Source: Eubacteriales bacterium (GTDB lineage Bacteria; Bacillota_A; Clostridia; Christensenellales; Aristaeellaceae). Taken from it: 13,573 bases of DNA. The stretch covers positions 1-13,573 of the forward strand of contig JARKQO010000410.1 in NCBI GenBank assembly GCA_029974855.1, in the 5' to 3' direction. Below, in pieces: positions 1-6,794 of the stretch (the first letter of the stretch is position 1; each line of letters starts with the position of its first letter). The notes beneath the pieces are model-generated. The model saw nothing but the letters and a program-made list of their open reading frames with translations, searched no databases and was not told where the DNA came from. The position numbers were made by a program, and so were the translations under genes.

Positions 1-33
1 CCCCCCCCCCCGCCCTCCCGAAAGGAGCGTCCT

Positions 34-897
34 ATGATTGAGCTTCCCGAAGCCTATGTGCTGGCGGAGCAGATCAACCAAGCCCTGGTTGGCAAAACCA
101 TCGCCGGCGTCACCGCCAACGCCCGTCCCCATACCTTCGCCTGGTTTTCCGGGGACCCGGCCCAGTACGATGGGAAGCTTCGGGGCAGAACCATCGCCTC
201 CGCCAATCCCGGCACAGGCTACACCTGCGGCGGCAACACGGAAATCCTCTGCGGGGACCCTTCGGGCTCCACGCCGGATATGCTGCTGGTGATCAGCACC
301 CCCATCCACTACCATGCCCCCGGGGAAAAGCCCCCCAAGAGCCATCAGCTTCTGCTGGCCTTTGAGGACCGCTCCCACCTCTCCTGCACCGTGCAGATGT
401 GGGGGGCCATGTTCTGCTACCCCTGCGAGGAAGATGGCCTGCCGGAGGGGTATGTGTGCCGCAAAACCCCCTCCCCCCTGAGCCCGGCCTTTGACCGGAC
501 CTATTTCAATACCCTGTGGGAGGCGGCCAAGCCCGGCCTCAGCGCCAAGGCTTTTCTGGCTACGGAGCAGCGCATTCCGGGCCTGGGCAACGGCGTGCTT
601 CAGGACATCCTGTTCCGGGCGCGCATCCACCCCAGGCAAAAGCTGCAAAGCCTGGACGCCGCCAACCGGGAAAGGCTGTATGACAGCGTCAAAACCACCT
701 TGGGGGACATGGCCGCCTCGGGGGGCCGGGACACCGAAAGGGACCTCTTCGACCGCCCCGGCGGGTACAAAACCCTCCTGTCCCAAAAAACCGCCAAACA
801 GCCCTGTCCCCGCTGCGGCCAGGCCATTGTCCGGGAGGCCTATTTAGGGGGAAACATCTACTTCTGCCCCGGTTGCCAGCCCTATTCCAAAGCTTAG
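34..897 (+). CDS. Fpg/Nei-family DNA glycosylase-like protein (endonuclease VIII-like, atypical active site)
   Basis: 287 aa, typical length for the Fpg/Nei (MutM/endonuclease VIII) fold. It has an N-terminal IELPEA motif, a helix-two-turn-helix region at about residues 170-225 with GLGN at 183-186 and the ILFRARIHP stretch, and a C-terminal zinc finger with Cys258, Cys261, Cys278 and Cys281. The family excises oxidised bases using the N-terminal proline exposed after Met removal. Here residue 2 is Ile, although the following Glu is kept, and the zinc-finger Arg usually in a GR(S/T) turn is replaced by GGN. Clostridial proteins with this same IELPEA start are commonly labelled endonuclease VIII, so the change looks family-wide. 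The start is set by AAAGGAG 7 nt upstream. The TAG stop is part of the ribosome binding site of the next gene, 10 nt away. Fold assignment is firm; enzymatic activity is uncertain. Confidence 0.88.
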   Translation: MIELPEAYVLAEQINQALVGKTIAGVTANARPHTFAWFSGDPAQYDGKLRGRTIASANPGTGYTCGGNTEILCGDPSGSTPDMLLVISTPIHYHAPGEKPPKSHQLLLAFEDRSHLSCTVQMWGAMFCYPCEEDGLPEGYVCRKTPSPLSPAFDRTYFNTLWEAAKPGLSAKAFLATEQRIPGLGNGVLQDILFRARIHPRQKLQSLDAANRERLYDSVKTTLGDMAASGGRDTERDLFDRPGGYKTLLSQKTAKQPCPRCGQAIVREAYLGGNIYFCPGCQPYSKA

Positions 898-907
898 GAG
901 GGCTCCC

Positions 908-1516
908 ATGACCGATATGAAGGCGTATCTGAGCCAGGTTTGCCGGGAGGCGGCCCTGGGGGAGGCGGAGCTCTCGCTGCCCCAGGTTTCCCTGGACCCC
1001 CGGCGCGTCAAGGTCCTGATGATCAGCGAAGCGCCCTTTCCTGATCCCCAGGACGGCTTTTACAGCAGCGCCCCCCAGCCCGAGGCCATGAAAACCACCT
1101 TGCCGCTGTTTCAAAGCGCGGGCGTCCCCGTGAATAACATCGGCGACATTCTGGCCTTGGGCGTGTACATCACCACCGCCGTGAAGGCCCCCAAAACCGG
1201 ATACGCGGTGGAGCCCTCCGTGCTGGCCGCCCATTTGCCTCTACTGGAAGCCGAGCTGGACCTGTTCCCCAACCTCAAGGTCATCATGCTCATGGGGGAC
1301 GTGGCCAAAAAGGCCTTCAACCAAATTGCCAAAAAGCGCACCGGAAAGAACTGCATTCCCTCCGGCTCCACCTATAAAATCCGGGACAATGTGTTTTCCT
1401 TCGGCTCCATCCGGGTGTTTCCCTCCTACATCCTCACCGGCGGCAACCTGCTGATTGAAAAGTCCAAGTGCCGCATGATCCAGGAGGATATCCGCGCCAT
1501 GGCGGAGCTGCTGTAA
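908..1516 (+). CDS. Uracil-DNA glycosylase superfamily protein
   Basis: 202 aa. The N-terminal half has the superfamily motif-1 position as VLMISEAPF (SEAP at residues 40-43, in place of GEAPG). A C-terminal motif reads VFPSYILTGGN (FPS at 171-173, where classical enzymes have HPS), followed by the EKSK-x-RMIQEDI helix. The middle contains VIMLMGDVAKKAFN, the usual strand-helix after the core. These fit a Clostridial UDG-like family; classical members remove uracil from DNA. Loss of the HPS histidine makes the exact activity unclear. The start is set by AGGAGGG 5 nt upstream, and that site overlaps the stop codon of the Fpg/Nei-like gene, so the two are almost certainly one transcript with coupled translation. 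The product is probably cytoplasmic; no signal peptide is visible. It converges on the VanZ-like gene with a 45-nt gap that shows no convincing terminator. Confidence 0.85.
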   Translation: MTDMKAYLSQVCREAALGEAELSLPQVSLDPRRVKVLMISEAPFPDPQDGFYSSAPQPEAMKTTLPLFQSAGVPVNNIGDILALGVYITTAVKAPKTGYAVEPSVLAAHLPLLEAELDLFPNLKVIMLMGDVAKKAFNQIAKKRTGKNCIPSGSTYKIRDNVFSFGSIRVFPSYILTGGNLLIEKSKCRMIQEDIRAMAELL

Positions 1517-1561
1517 GGGCTATGGTCCTCCGGGAAACAGGAGCCAATCCCCTCAGGGAAT

Positions 1562-2152
1562 CTACCGCCTGCCGATCAATATCCAGTACATCCCCAGCCC
1601 GATCAGGCATCCCAGCGTGTTGTTCATGATATCGTCAAACTCAAAAAGCCCCAGATGGAACACCAGCTGGGTCAGTTCCGTCAGCACGCTGGCCAGCATC
1701 CCAATCAGCAGCACCTTCCAGGGCATCCCTGCCAACAGCCGGAGGCCCCGGCGCAGCAGCCCCCCCGGGGCCAGGGGCCGCTGCCTCCGCCCGGCCAGGC
1801 CGGGCCAGGTAAAGGGCACCAGGTACCCCAGGGGGATGTACAGCAAAATATTCAGGATGATTTCCTTCAGCATGGTGGAGTTGCTGATCAGCAGGCGCAT
1901 GCCCTCCCCGGTATTCCGGTGGAGGCTCAGGGCCACCCGGTAGGACCAGAACAGGCCCAGCTCGTACCGGGGATGGGGCGTAACCACCCGAAACAGCAAG
2001 GTTTCGTACAGGTTGGCAAAGACATATACGGCGAAGATCAGGTATTGGACCCCCTTGAGCAAGGGGCGGTTCTCCGCCAGCAGCTCCGAAATCACCGGAA
2101 GCAGCAGCGCCACAGCCAGCACGATGAAGGAAATCGCCGTTACCTCATCCAT
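1562..2152 (-). CDS. VanZ-like family membrane protein
   Basis: 196 aa with about four to five hydrophobic segments (about residues 5-24, 34-54, 97-115, 145-165 and 178-194). The C-terminal signature TELTQ at 158-162 followed by FDDIMNNTLGCLIG (about 172-185) matches the conserved (S/T)E-x2-Q ... D(D/I)-x2-N-x2-G pattern of VanZ-like proteins. VanZ itself gives low-level teicoplanin resistance, but most relatives are uncharacterised envelope proteins, so no resistance role is claimed. The start is supported by AAAGGA 7 nt upstream. It lies downstream of the LCP gene on the same strand, separated by a GC-rich hairpin, so it may be reached by read-through or have its own weak promoter; none is obvious in the 96-nt gap. 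Confidence 0.8.
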   Translation of the reverse strand: MDEVTAISFIVLAVALLLPVISELLAENRPLLKGVQYLIFAVYVFANLYETLLFRVVTPHPRYELGLFWSYRVALSLHRNTGEGMRLLISNSTMLKEIILNILLYIPLGYLVPFTWPGLAGRRQRPLAPGGLLRRGLRLLAGMPWKVLLIGMLASVLTELTQLVFHLGLFEFDDIMNNTLGCLIGLGMYWILIGRR

Positions 2153-2173
2153 TCCGCGGTCCTTTCCTGGTCA

Positions 2174-2212
2174 AAAGCCAACCCCCCTTCCGGAGGCCGG
2201 CAGGGGGTTTGC
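2174..2212 (-). terminator. Probable intrinsic terminator after the LCP gene
   Basis: AACCCCC (2181-2187) pairs with GGGGGTT (2204-2210), and an inner CCGG/CCGG pairing closes the hairpin. On the - strand the stem is followed by a short T-rich stretch (TTGGCTTTT). It lies 40 nt past the LCP stop and before the VanZ-like start. The U-tract is interrupted, so termination may be partial. Confidence 0.55.
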
Positions 2213-2248
2213 CAACGCCCGGGCCCCGCTCCGCCCCTCTTCCGGCAC

Positions 2249-3712
2249 TCAATGGAAGTTCACATACACCTGGTTGATGGCCGGGTCCGTTTCCCAACGG
2301 GTCCGGTAAGCCCAGCGCATTTCGCCCCGGCCCAGGGAATCCTTCCCGGAGTCACCGGGAAAGCCCGTGAGCCGCGCCAACTCCGTGGTGGCGGAAAGCA
2401 GCTGCTCCTTGAGGGCGTCCATCTCCCGGATGGCCTCCGTGGCCCGGCTGTCCGTGCGGTAGGCTGCCTCCAACTGGTCCACCCGGTCCGCCGCCCGGCA
2501 GAAAGCCCCCTTGAGCCGGCTGCTCAGCTCCGCCACAGCCTGGAGGGCTGAGGCGGTCTGGGCGTCGGGCTGCGCCAGGGCGGTCCCGTAGGCCTCCACC
2601 TGGGAAGCTACGTGCAAGTACCGCAGGGCGCTCATGGCCCCATCTCCTCCCTGACCGTTGCCCACCAGCCATTGGCAATAGGCAAAGGAACCATAGCGCA
2701 TGGGGGCCGCGTCGATGCCGAACAGCTCCTTCAGCATTCGGATCCTGGCCTGCTGGTCAATGAAATGGATGTTCCAGTCGTTCAGGGCCGTTCGCAAGGA
2801 GCCCTCCAGCGTATACACCCTGGTATTCTCCACGTCCACCCCCGCCGCCACGGGCAGCAGCTGGAGGATCGCCGCCGGGGAGATGTTGGTGTAGCACCCC
2901 TCCTGAATGGCTGTGAGGATCCGGGGAATCCGCAAATACAGATTTTCCTGCTGGACCTTCCGCAGCAAAGCCGAGATCACGGCCCGCTGCCGTTCGGTCC
3001 TCCGCTTATCCGTGCCCTCGGCGCCTTTGCGGATGCGCATGTAGCTGTACATGGCCTCCCCGTCCAGATGCCTGGACCCTGTGGAATAGCTCTTCCCTTT
3101 CAGGGTGGTGAAGGGCGTGGTCACGTGGATATCCACTCCCCCCAGCAGGTCCCCAACCTCGGCAACCCGGTCCATGTTGATGCCAAAGTAATAATCAATA
3201 GGTACGCCGCCCAGCAGCGCCGAGGCCGCCTGGGCGGCTGTGCGCAAGCCCTCCGGGGTCTTGCCGCCCCCGGCGTTCACAGCGCCGTTGAGCTTGTAGA
3301 TCCCCCGGATGCCGGGCACATAAGTCAGGGTGTCCCGGGGCAAGGTGATGAGGCTCACGGCCTTGGTGCCGGTATCAACGGACACCACCATCATGGCGTC
3401 GGCGTGGGAATCGCCCCCGTCCTGGGCGTAACCCTTATAATCCGCGTCAAAGCCCATCAGCAGGATGTTCAGGACCCCCTCCAGCCCGGGGGCCTCCTCC
3501 TTGCTCAAGGGCTCATAGGGCCGGGGGTTGATCAGGGGATTGTAATAGGGTCTGTCCTGGCTTTCCGCTGCCCGGGCCGCCGAAAACCCCGGCAGCAGCA
3601 GCGTTGCCGCCAGCGCCAGGGCCAGGGCCCTGCCCCACACCGCTTTCCATCCTCCCCGCTTGTTCGTGACGCCCTCCCTCAATTTACAACAACGCTCCCG
3701 CCCCTTATTCAT
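2249..3712 (-). CDS. LytR-CpsA-Psr (LCP) family glycopolymer transferase
   Basis: 487 aa. LCP proteins are extracytoplasmic phosphotransferases that move teichoic-acid or capsule-type polymers from a lipid carrier to peptidoglycan. A signal peptide is visible (KRGGWK, then a hydrophobic ALALALAATLLL core, likely cleavage after SAARA near residue 48). The LCP domain spans about 80-320: LLMGFDAD, SHADAMMVVSVD, LITLPRDT (Arg126), KLNGAVNAGG, DYYFGINMD, LLGGVDIHV, HLDGEAMYSYMRIRKG and the basic RRTERQR (about 238-243), which together supply the pyrophosphate-binding arginines. A roughly 165-residue, mostly helical C-terminal extension of unknown role follows. The ATG at 3712 is chosen because it overlaps the upstream stop as ATGAATAA, a typical coupled start with a weak GGTGG site; a longer frame from 3763 would run deep into the upstream gene. 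It is co-transcribed with the DUF6056-like gene. Confidence 0.88.
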   Translation of the reverse strand: MNKGRERCCKLREGVTNKRGGWKAVWGRALALALAATLLLPGFSAARAAESQDRPYYNPLINPRPYEPLSKEEAPGLEGVLNILLMGFDADYKGYAQDGGDSHADAMMVVSVDTGTKAVSLITLPRDTLTYVPGIRGIYKLNGAVNAGGGKTPEGLRTAAQAASALLGGVPIDYYFGINMDRVAEVGDLLGGVDIHVTTPFTTLKGKSYSTGSRHLDGEAMYSYMRIRKGAEGTDKRRTERQRAVISALLRKVQQENLYLRIPRILTAIQEGCYTNISPAAILQLLPVAAGVDVENTRVYTLEGSLRTALNDWNIHFIDQQARIRMLKELFGIDAAPMRYGSFAYCQWLVGNGQGGDGAMSALRYLHVASQVEAYGTALAQPDAQTASALQAVAELSSRLKGAFCRAADRVDQLEAAYRTDSRATEAIREMDALKEQLLSATTELARLTGFPGDSGKDSLGRGEMRWAYRTRWETDPAINQVYVNFH

Positions 3713-5066
3713 ACCGGTCCACCACAACGCTGTCCAGCCCATAATACCGGGCGAAATACACATTGGGAAAATACTCGGGATCCTCCGTCAGCTCGTTGAG
3801 CTGAAAGAAGGGGTCAAAGCGGCTGTTGCCCTTGATGCCGTAGGTGGTCAGCCGGGGCAGCCCTTCCTCATGGGCCGCCGCCGCCTGCCGCTCCCGGGCC
3901 TGGGCCAGCCGGAAGCGGTTATAGGCGCTGGGAAGGGCATAGGCCATTTGCAGCGCCATCACCAAGGCCAGCCCCAAGGCCACGGTATGGACCAAGGCCT
4001 GCCTCCACCGGGAGGCGGGCAGCCCATACAGCGCCATGCCCAAGGCCAGGATCAGCAACAGGACGCTTCCCGTATAGGCCCGCTGGGGATAGTAGCTGGA
4101 GGCCACCATGGCGAAATTGCTCAGCAAGGAGCATGCAAACAGCCCCGCTGCCAGAAAGAGCCGGTCAGGGTCTGCCTGCCCCCCGCCGTGGGCCAGGCAG
4201 AACAGGCCCACCCAGGCCAAGGAAGGCCACAGGCCCCACTGCATCCACATGTTCAGGGCAGCCCCCAGGCGGGTGTACAGCACCCCCAGCGAAAGGCCCT
4301 GCTGGGCCACATGGGCCCGGTTGCCGGGGGCCAGCATCAAAACCAGCCAACCAGCCAAGGTCATCCCCAAAGTCAGCGCCATCCACAGGGGCACCCGCCT
4401 CTTGCGCAGCCACAGCCACAGCCCGCACAGGCCCATCATCAGCGCCGCCGCAGCGGACACGTTCTCGCTCATGTTCCCCAGCAGCAGCCCGGCCACCGGC
4501 AGCAGCCCCCACCGGCAAGCCGCTCCGGGTTCGCGCCCGCCCAACACCACCCGGGCAAAGGGCAGCAGCGTCCATACCATCAGGGCGTCGCACCACAGGT
4601 AGTTCACAGACCCGGCCATCCACAGAAAGCTCTGGCCAAAGGCCGGGGGAAGCAAAAACACCGCGCCGCTTACCATCAGCAGCAGCTTCCAGTCCCAGGA
4701 TGTCCCCTCAGGGGCGATCATCCGGTACAGGCCCAGCACCAACGCCAGATACACCAAGGCGTTCACCACATCAACCGCAGGCCCCGGCAGCAGCGTAAAG
4801 AGCTGCACAAAGAAATGGGGCACCAGCCGTCCGTTCATCACCCGGGCATGGGCCTCCAAAGAGGGAAAAATCTCCCCCAAGGAGGTCAGCCGCCCGCCGG
4901 TATCAAAGCGGAAGGCATAGCGGTAATCGTCCGCCAGCAAAGGCGTGAGCCAGTTCAGGGCCAGCATAGCCAGCAGCGTGGCCCCCGCGATCAGGGCAAA
5001 GGGAAGCGCCCCCGGTTTTTTCCCCCTTTGCGCCCGTTGCGGCGAATCTCCCTTCAGCACATGCAT
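3705..5066 (-). CDS. Multispanning membrane protein, DUF6056-like (GT-C-type architecture)
   Basis: 453 aa with roughly ten hydrophobic segments and a hydrophilic C-terminal tail of about 70 residues. An early extracytoplasmic-loop motif, LLADDYRYAF (acidic pair at 46-47), follows the first membrane helix, and NGR sits at 78-80. This DDY...NGR layout is typical of DUF6056 and related putative GT-C glycosyltransferases that use lipid-linked sugars, with the acidic pair as the likely metal or substrate site. That function is inferred; family assignment is from remembered motifs only. The start has GAGAGGA about 5 nt upstream. A TTGCGA-N17-TATATT promoter lies 124 nt upstream. It is the first gene of an operon with the LCP transferase (8-nt overlap), so it may help build or modify the glycopolymer the LCP protein attaches. 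Confidence 0.65.
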   Translation of the reverse strand: MHVLKGDSPQRAQRGKKPGALPFALIAGATLLAMLALNWLTPLLADDYRYAFRFDTGGRLTSLGEIFPSLEAHARVMNGRLVPHFFVQLFTLLPGPAVDVVNALVYLALVLGLYRMIAPEGTSWDWKLLLMVSGAVFLLPPAFGQSFLWMAGSVNYLWCDALMVWTLLPFARVVLGGREPGAACRWGLLPVAGLLLGNMSENVSAAAALMMGLCGLWLWLRKRRVPLWMALTLGMTLAGWLVLMLAPGNRAHVAQQGLSLGVLYTRLGAALNMWMQWGLWPSLAWVGLFCLAHGGGQADPDRLFLAAGLFACSLLSNFAMVASSYYPQRAYTGSVLLLILALGMALYGLPASRWRQALVHTVALGLALVMALQMAYALPSAYNRFRLAQARERQAAAAHEEGLPRLTTYGIKGNSRFDPFFQLNELTEDPEYFPNVYFARYYGLDSVVVDRYE

Positions 5067-5189
5067 GCCGGTCCTCTCCCCCCGTCCTCCCGGTCTGCCC
5101 CGGCGCTGCCGCCCGCCGCCGCAAAAAGCGCGGCATACAGGGCGTTAGCATCCCCGAACAGCCAAAACCGCCTGGGCGATTCCATGAAA

Positions 5190-5218
5190 AATATACCATG
5201 GGAAGCCGGATTTCGCAA
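5190..5218 (-). promoter_or_regulatory. Predicted promoter for the DUF6056-like/LCP operon
   Basis: On the - strand: TTGCGA (5213-5218), a 17-nt spacer, and TATATT (5190-5195) with an upstream TG (extended -10). The -35 matches the TTGCGC of the two other - strand promoters in the window, including the preceding CC. The expected leader is about 117 nt. Confidence 0.5.
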
Positions 5219-5261
5219 GGCGCAGAAGCGGAGCGCCCCGTACCAGCACCCTTTTCCGGGC

Positions 5262-5290
5262 TGGAGCCCAGGGCGGCCTTGTGGTATAAT
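5262..5290 (+). promoter_or_regulatory. Predicted extended -10 promoter for the Wzy-like gene
   Basis: TGG-TATAAT at 5282-5290 is a perfect -10 with an extended TG. The -35 position (TGGAGC, 5262-5267, 17-nt spacer) is weak. The predicted start near 5297 gives a leader of about 43 nt carrying the AAGGAG site. It diverges from the DUF6056-like promoter. Confidence 0.65.
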
Positions 5291-5339
5291 GAGGGATAAG
5301 CCCGGTCCATCCCCAGCCCACCCCCAAGGAGTGACGCCC

Positions 5340-6698
5340 ATGCCCTCTGCCTCCCCCCCTATGCCCAAGGCCTCGGCCCTATCCGCCGGGCTGTGCAACG
5401 CCTCCATGCTGCTGTACATCCTGTGGCTGCTGCTGCCCGCCGCCCAAACCACCGGGGGCGCTTTGGCCGGGGCTTTGGCGGTGGCCCTGTTCGGGCTGGG
5501 CCTGCTGATGGATACCCCGTACCTGAAGGCCCATTGGCCCCGGGTTTTGCTCCAGGTGCTGCTGGCGGCGGCTTTGCCCTTGGTGCTGCGGTTTTTTCTG
5601 CGCCGGGGAACGGATCAGTTTTGGGGCTATTACGCCCAGCAGGGCATGTTCTGGTTTCCGCCGCTGTTTTGCGCCTATGCCCGGCGCCGGGGGGACCCCC
5701 GGCTCTGGCGCTGGGTGAAGGAGGCCCTCCTTGGCGCTTTGATCCTTACCACCCTCACCACCTTGGGCTGGCTGATCCAGGGCATGCTGCGGGGAGGCCG
5801 GGTCTATGCCTATTCCCGCTCCTTGGGCTATGCGGAGCCCGGCCGGGAGGCCTATCTGAAGGAGCTGATGCTTCGCAACATCGGCGGGTACGACTTCATA
5901 TACGCCAGCACCCTGTCCTTGCCCCTGACCTGCTACGCCCTGGGAAAAACCCGGGGCTGGAAGCGGCTGGGCTTTGGCGTTTTCTGCGCCCTCCAGTATG
6001 GGATGATCGCCCTATCCCAGTACACCTACGCCTTGGTGTTCGCCACGGCGCTGCTGGGCATGGAGATCATAGCCCTTGGGCTGCGCCTGCTAATCCCTCG
6101 CCTTTCCAAGCGTCCCCTGGGTCTCATGGCCTCTTTGCTGTGGACCTTGCCTCTGTTTTTGGCGGTGTACCTGGCCCGGGTGCCCTTGGTGTCCTGGGCC
6201 GCCGCCCTGTGCGGGCAGCTGGGGCTGGACAGCTTTGCCCTCAGCCTTTCCCAGCTTCTGGAGGCCATGACGGTGGGCCTTGCGGACTCCGGCTCCAGGC
6301 TGGCCTATTACCGGCTGCCCCTCCAGGGCATCGCCGCCTCCCCCCTTCTGGGAGGTCTCCCCGGCACAAGCGCGCCTCTCAGCCAACACAGCGACCTGCT
6401 GGACCTTCTCTCCGCCTTGGGCGCGCTGGGGGCCGCCGCCTTTTTGGCCTTGGTGTGGTTGCTGGGCCGGGGCAGCCTGAAGGGCCTTGCCCAAAGCGAG
6501 GCAAAGCCCCATCTGCTTTTGCAAGGGGTGGCGCTGCTGGCCCTTGCGCTGCTGGCCACCGTCACCTACAGCCGGGACATTCCTTTGCTGCTGTGCCTGG
6601 GCGCGGCGTTGGTAATCCCAGATCCAGGGCCAGGGACTTCGCCCCTGGACCCGCCTTTGGCCGCGCGGGGCGCGGCCAATAAAGAAAAATCTTCCTGA
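5340..6698 (+). CDS. O-antigen ligase/polymerase (Wzy)-like membrane protein
   Basis: 452 aa, strongly hydrophobic, with about ten to twelve predicted membrane segments. Near the C-terminus ASPLLGGLPG is followed by QHSDLLDLLSALGALG. This fits the Wzy_C pattern of PLxG ... H(N/S)xxLxxLxxxGxxG, seen in enzymes that polymerise or ligate lipid-linked glycans on the outer face of the membrane. A loop carrying GREAYLKELMLRNIGGYDF resembles the large periplasmic-type loop of the family. The start is chosen from AAGGAG 9 nt upstream and the promoter at 5262-5290; the same frame stays open far upstream, but only as antisense to the DUF6056-like gene. The last ~27 codons run into a GC-rich inverted repeat (6630-6679) also found at the window end, so the tail (PDPGPG...KEKSS) is probably not conserved. 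It could instead be another type of polytopic envelope protein. Confidence 0.68.
   Translation: MPSASPPMPKASALSAGLCNASMLLYILWLLLPAAQTTGGALAGALAVALFGLGLLMDTPYLKAHWPRVLLQVLLAAALPLVLRFFLRRGTDQFWGYYAQQGMFWFPPLFCAYARRRGDPRLWRWVKEALLGALILTTLTTLGWLIQGMLRGGRVYAYSRSLGYAEPGREAYLKELMLRNIGGYDFIYASTLSLPLTCYALGKTRGWKRLGFGVFCALQYGMIALSQYTYALVFATALLGMEIIALGLRLLIPRLSKRPLGLMASLLWTLPLFLAVYLARVPLVSWAAALCGQLGLDSFALSLSQLLEAMTVGLADSGSRLAYYRLPLQGIAASPLLGGLPGTSAPLSQHSDLLDLLSALGALGAAAFLALVWLLGRGSLKGLAQSEAKPHLLLQGVALLALALLATVTYSRDIPLLLCLGAALVIPDPGPGTSPLDPPLAARGAANKEKSS
6630..6656 (-). repeat. Dispersed GC-rich hairpin repeat, copy 1
   Basis: Read on the - strand it begins AGGCGGGTCCAGGG and folds with CCAGGG/CCCTGG arms (6643-6648 with 6630-6635; 7-nt loop). 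The first 14 nt are identical to 13495-13508. It lies inside the 3' end of the Wzy-like gene. Confidence 0.5.
6657..6679. repeat. Perfect 10-bp inverted repeat at the end of the Wzy-like gene
   Basis: TTGGCCGCGC (6657-6666) pairs perfectly with GCGCGGCCAA (6670-6679) around a GGG loop. There is no T-run immediately after, so it is a stable hairpin in the mRNA rather than a classic terminator. It directly abuts the dispersed repeat at 6630-6656. Confidence 0.6.
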
Positions 6699-6737
6699 CC
6701 CCAATCCAGCGCAATATCCACATAAACCCTTCTACAC

Positions 6738-6775
6738 AAAACCGGTGCAACCTCCGCTGCACCGGTTTTATTTTC
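6738..6775. terminator. Bidirectional intrinsic terminator between convergent genes
   Basis: A perfect 12-bp stem, AAAACCGGTGCA (6738-6749) with TGCACCGGTTTT (6758-6769), has an 8-nt loop. T-runs follow on the + strand (TTTTATTTT), and a shorter one (TTTTGTGT) on the - strand. It ends the Wzy-like gene and, from the other side, the foldase gene. Confidence 0.88.
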
Positions 6776-6794
6776 CTAATTTTCATTATGGGCC

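Noticed and set aside
1517..1561. Possible terminator between the convergent UDG-like and VanZ-like genes
   Set aside because: Only 4-bp stems (CTCC/GGAG) and no T-run were found.
1562..2152. Reading the VanZ-like gene as a glycopeptide resistance determinant
   Set aside because: No vanHAX, vanY or vanRS genes are nearby, and VanZ-like proteins are common in susceptible Clostridia.
3713..3763. Longer LCP start at 3763
   Set aside because: It would overlap the upstream gene by 59 nt; the ATG at 3712 forms the classical ATGAATAA coupled overlap and is followed by a normal signal peptide.
2612..3799. 395-codon + strand open frame opposite the LCP gene
   Set aside because: Antisense shadow of a well-supported LCP protein, with no domain content.
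3660..5339. Long + strand open frame (about 560 codons) running into the Wzy-like gene
   Set aside because: It is antisense to the DUF6056-like gene, has a proline/glutamine/histidine-rich composition typical of reverse-strand GC-rich frames, and the true start with AAGGAG is at 5340.
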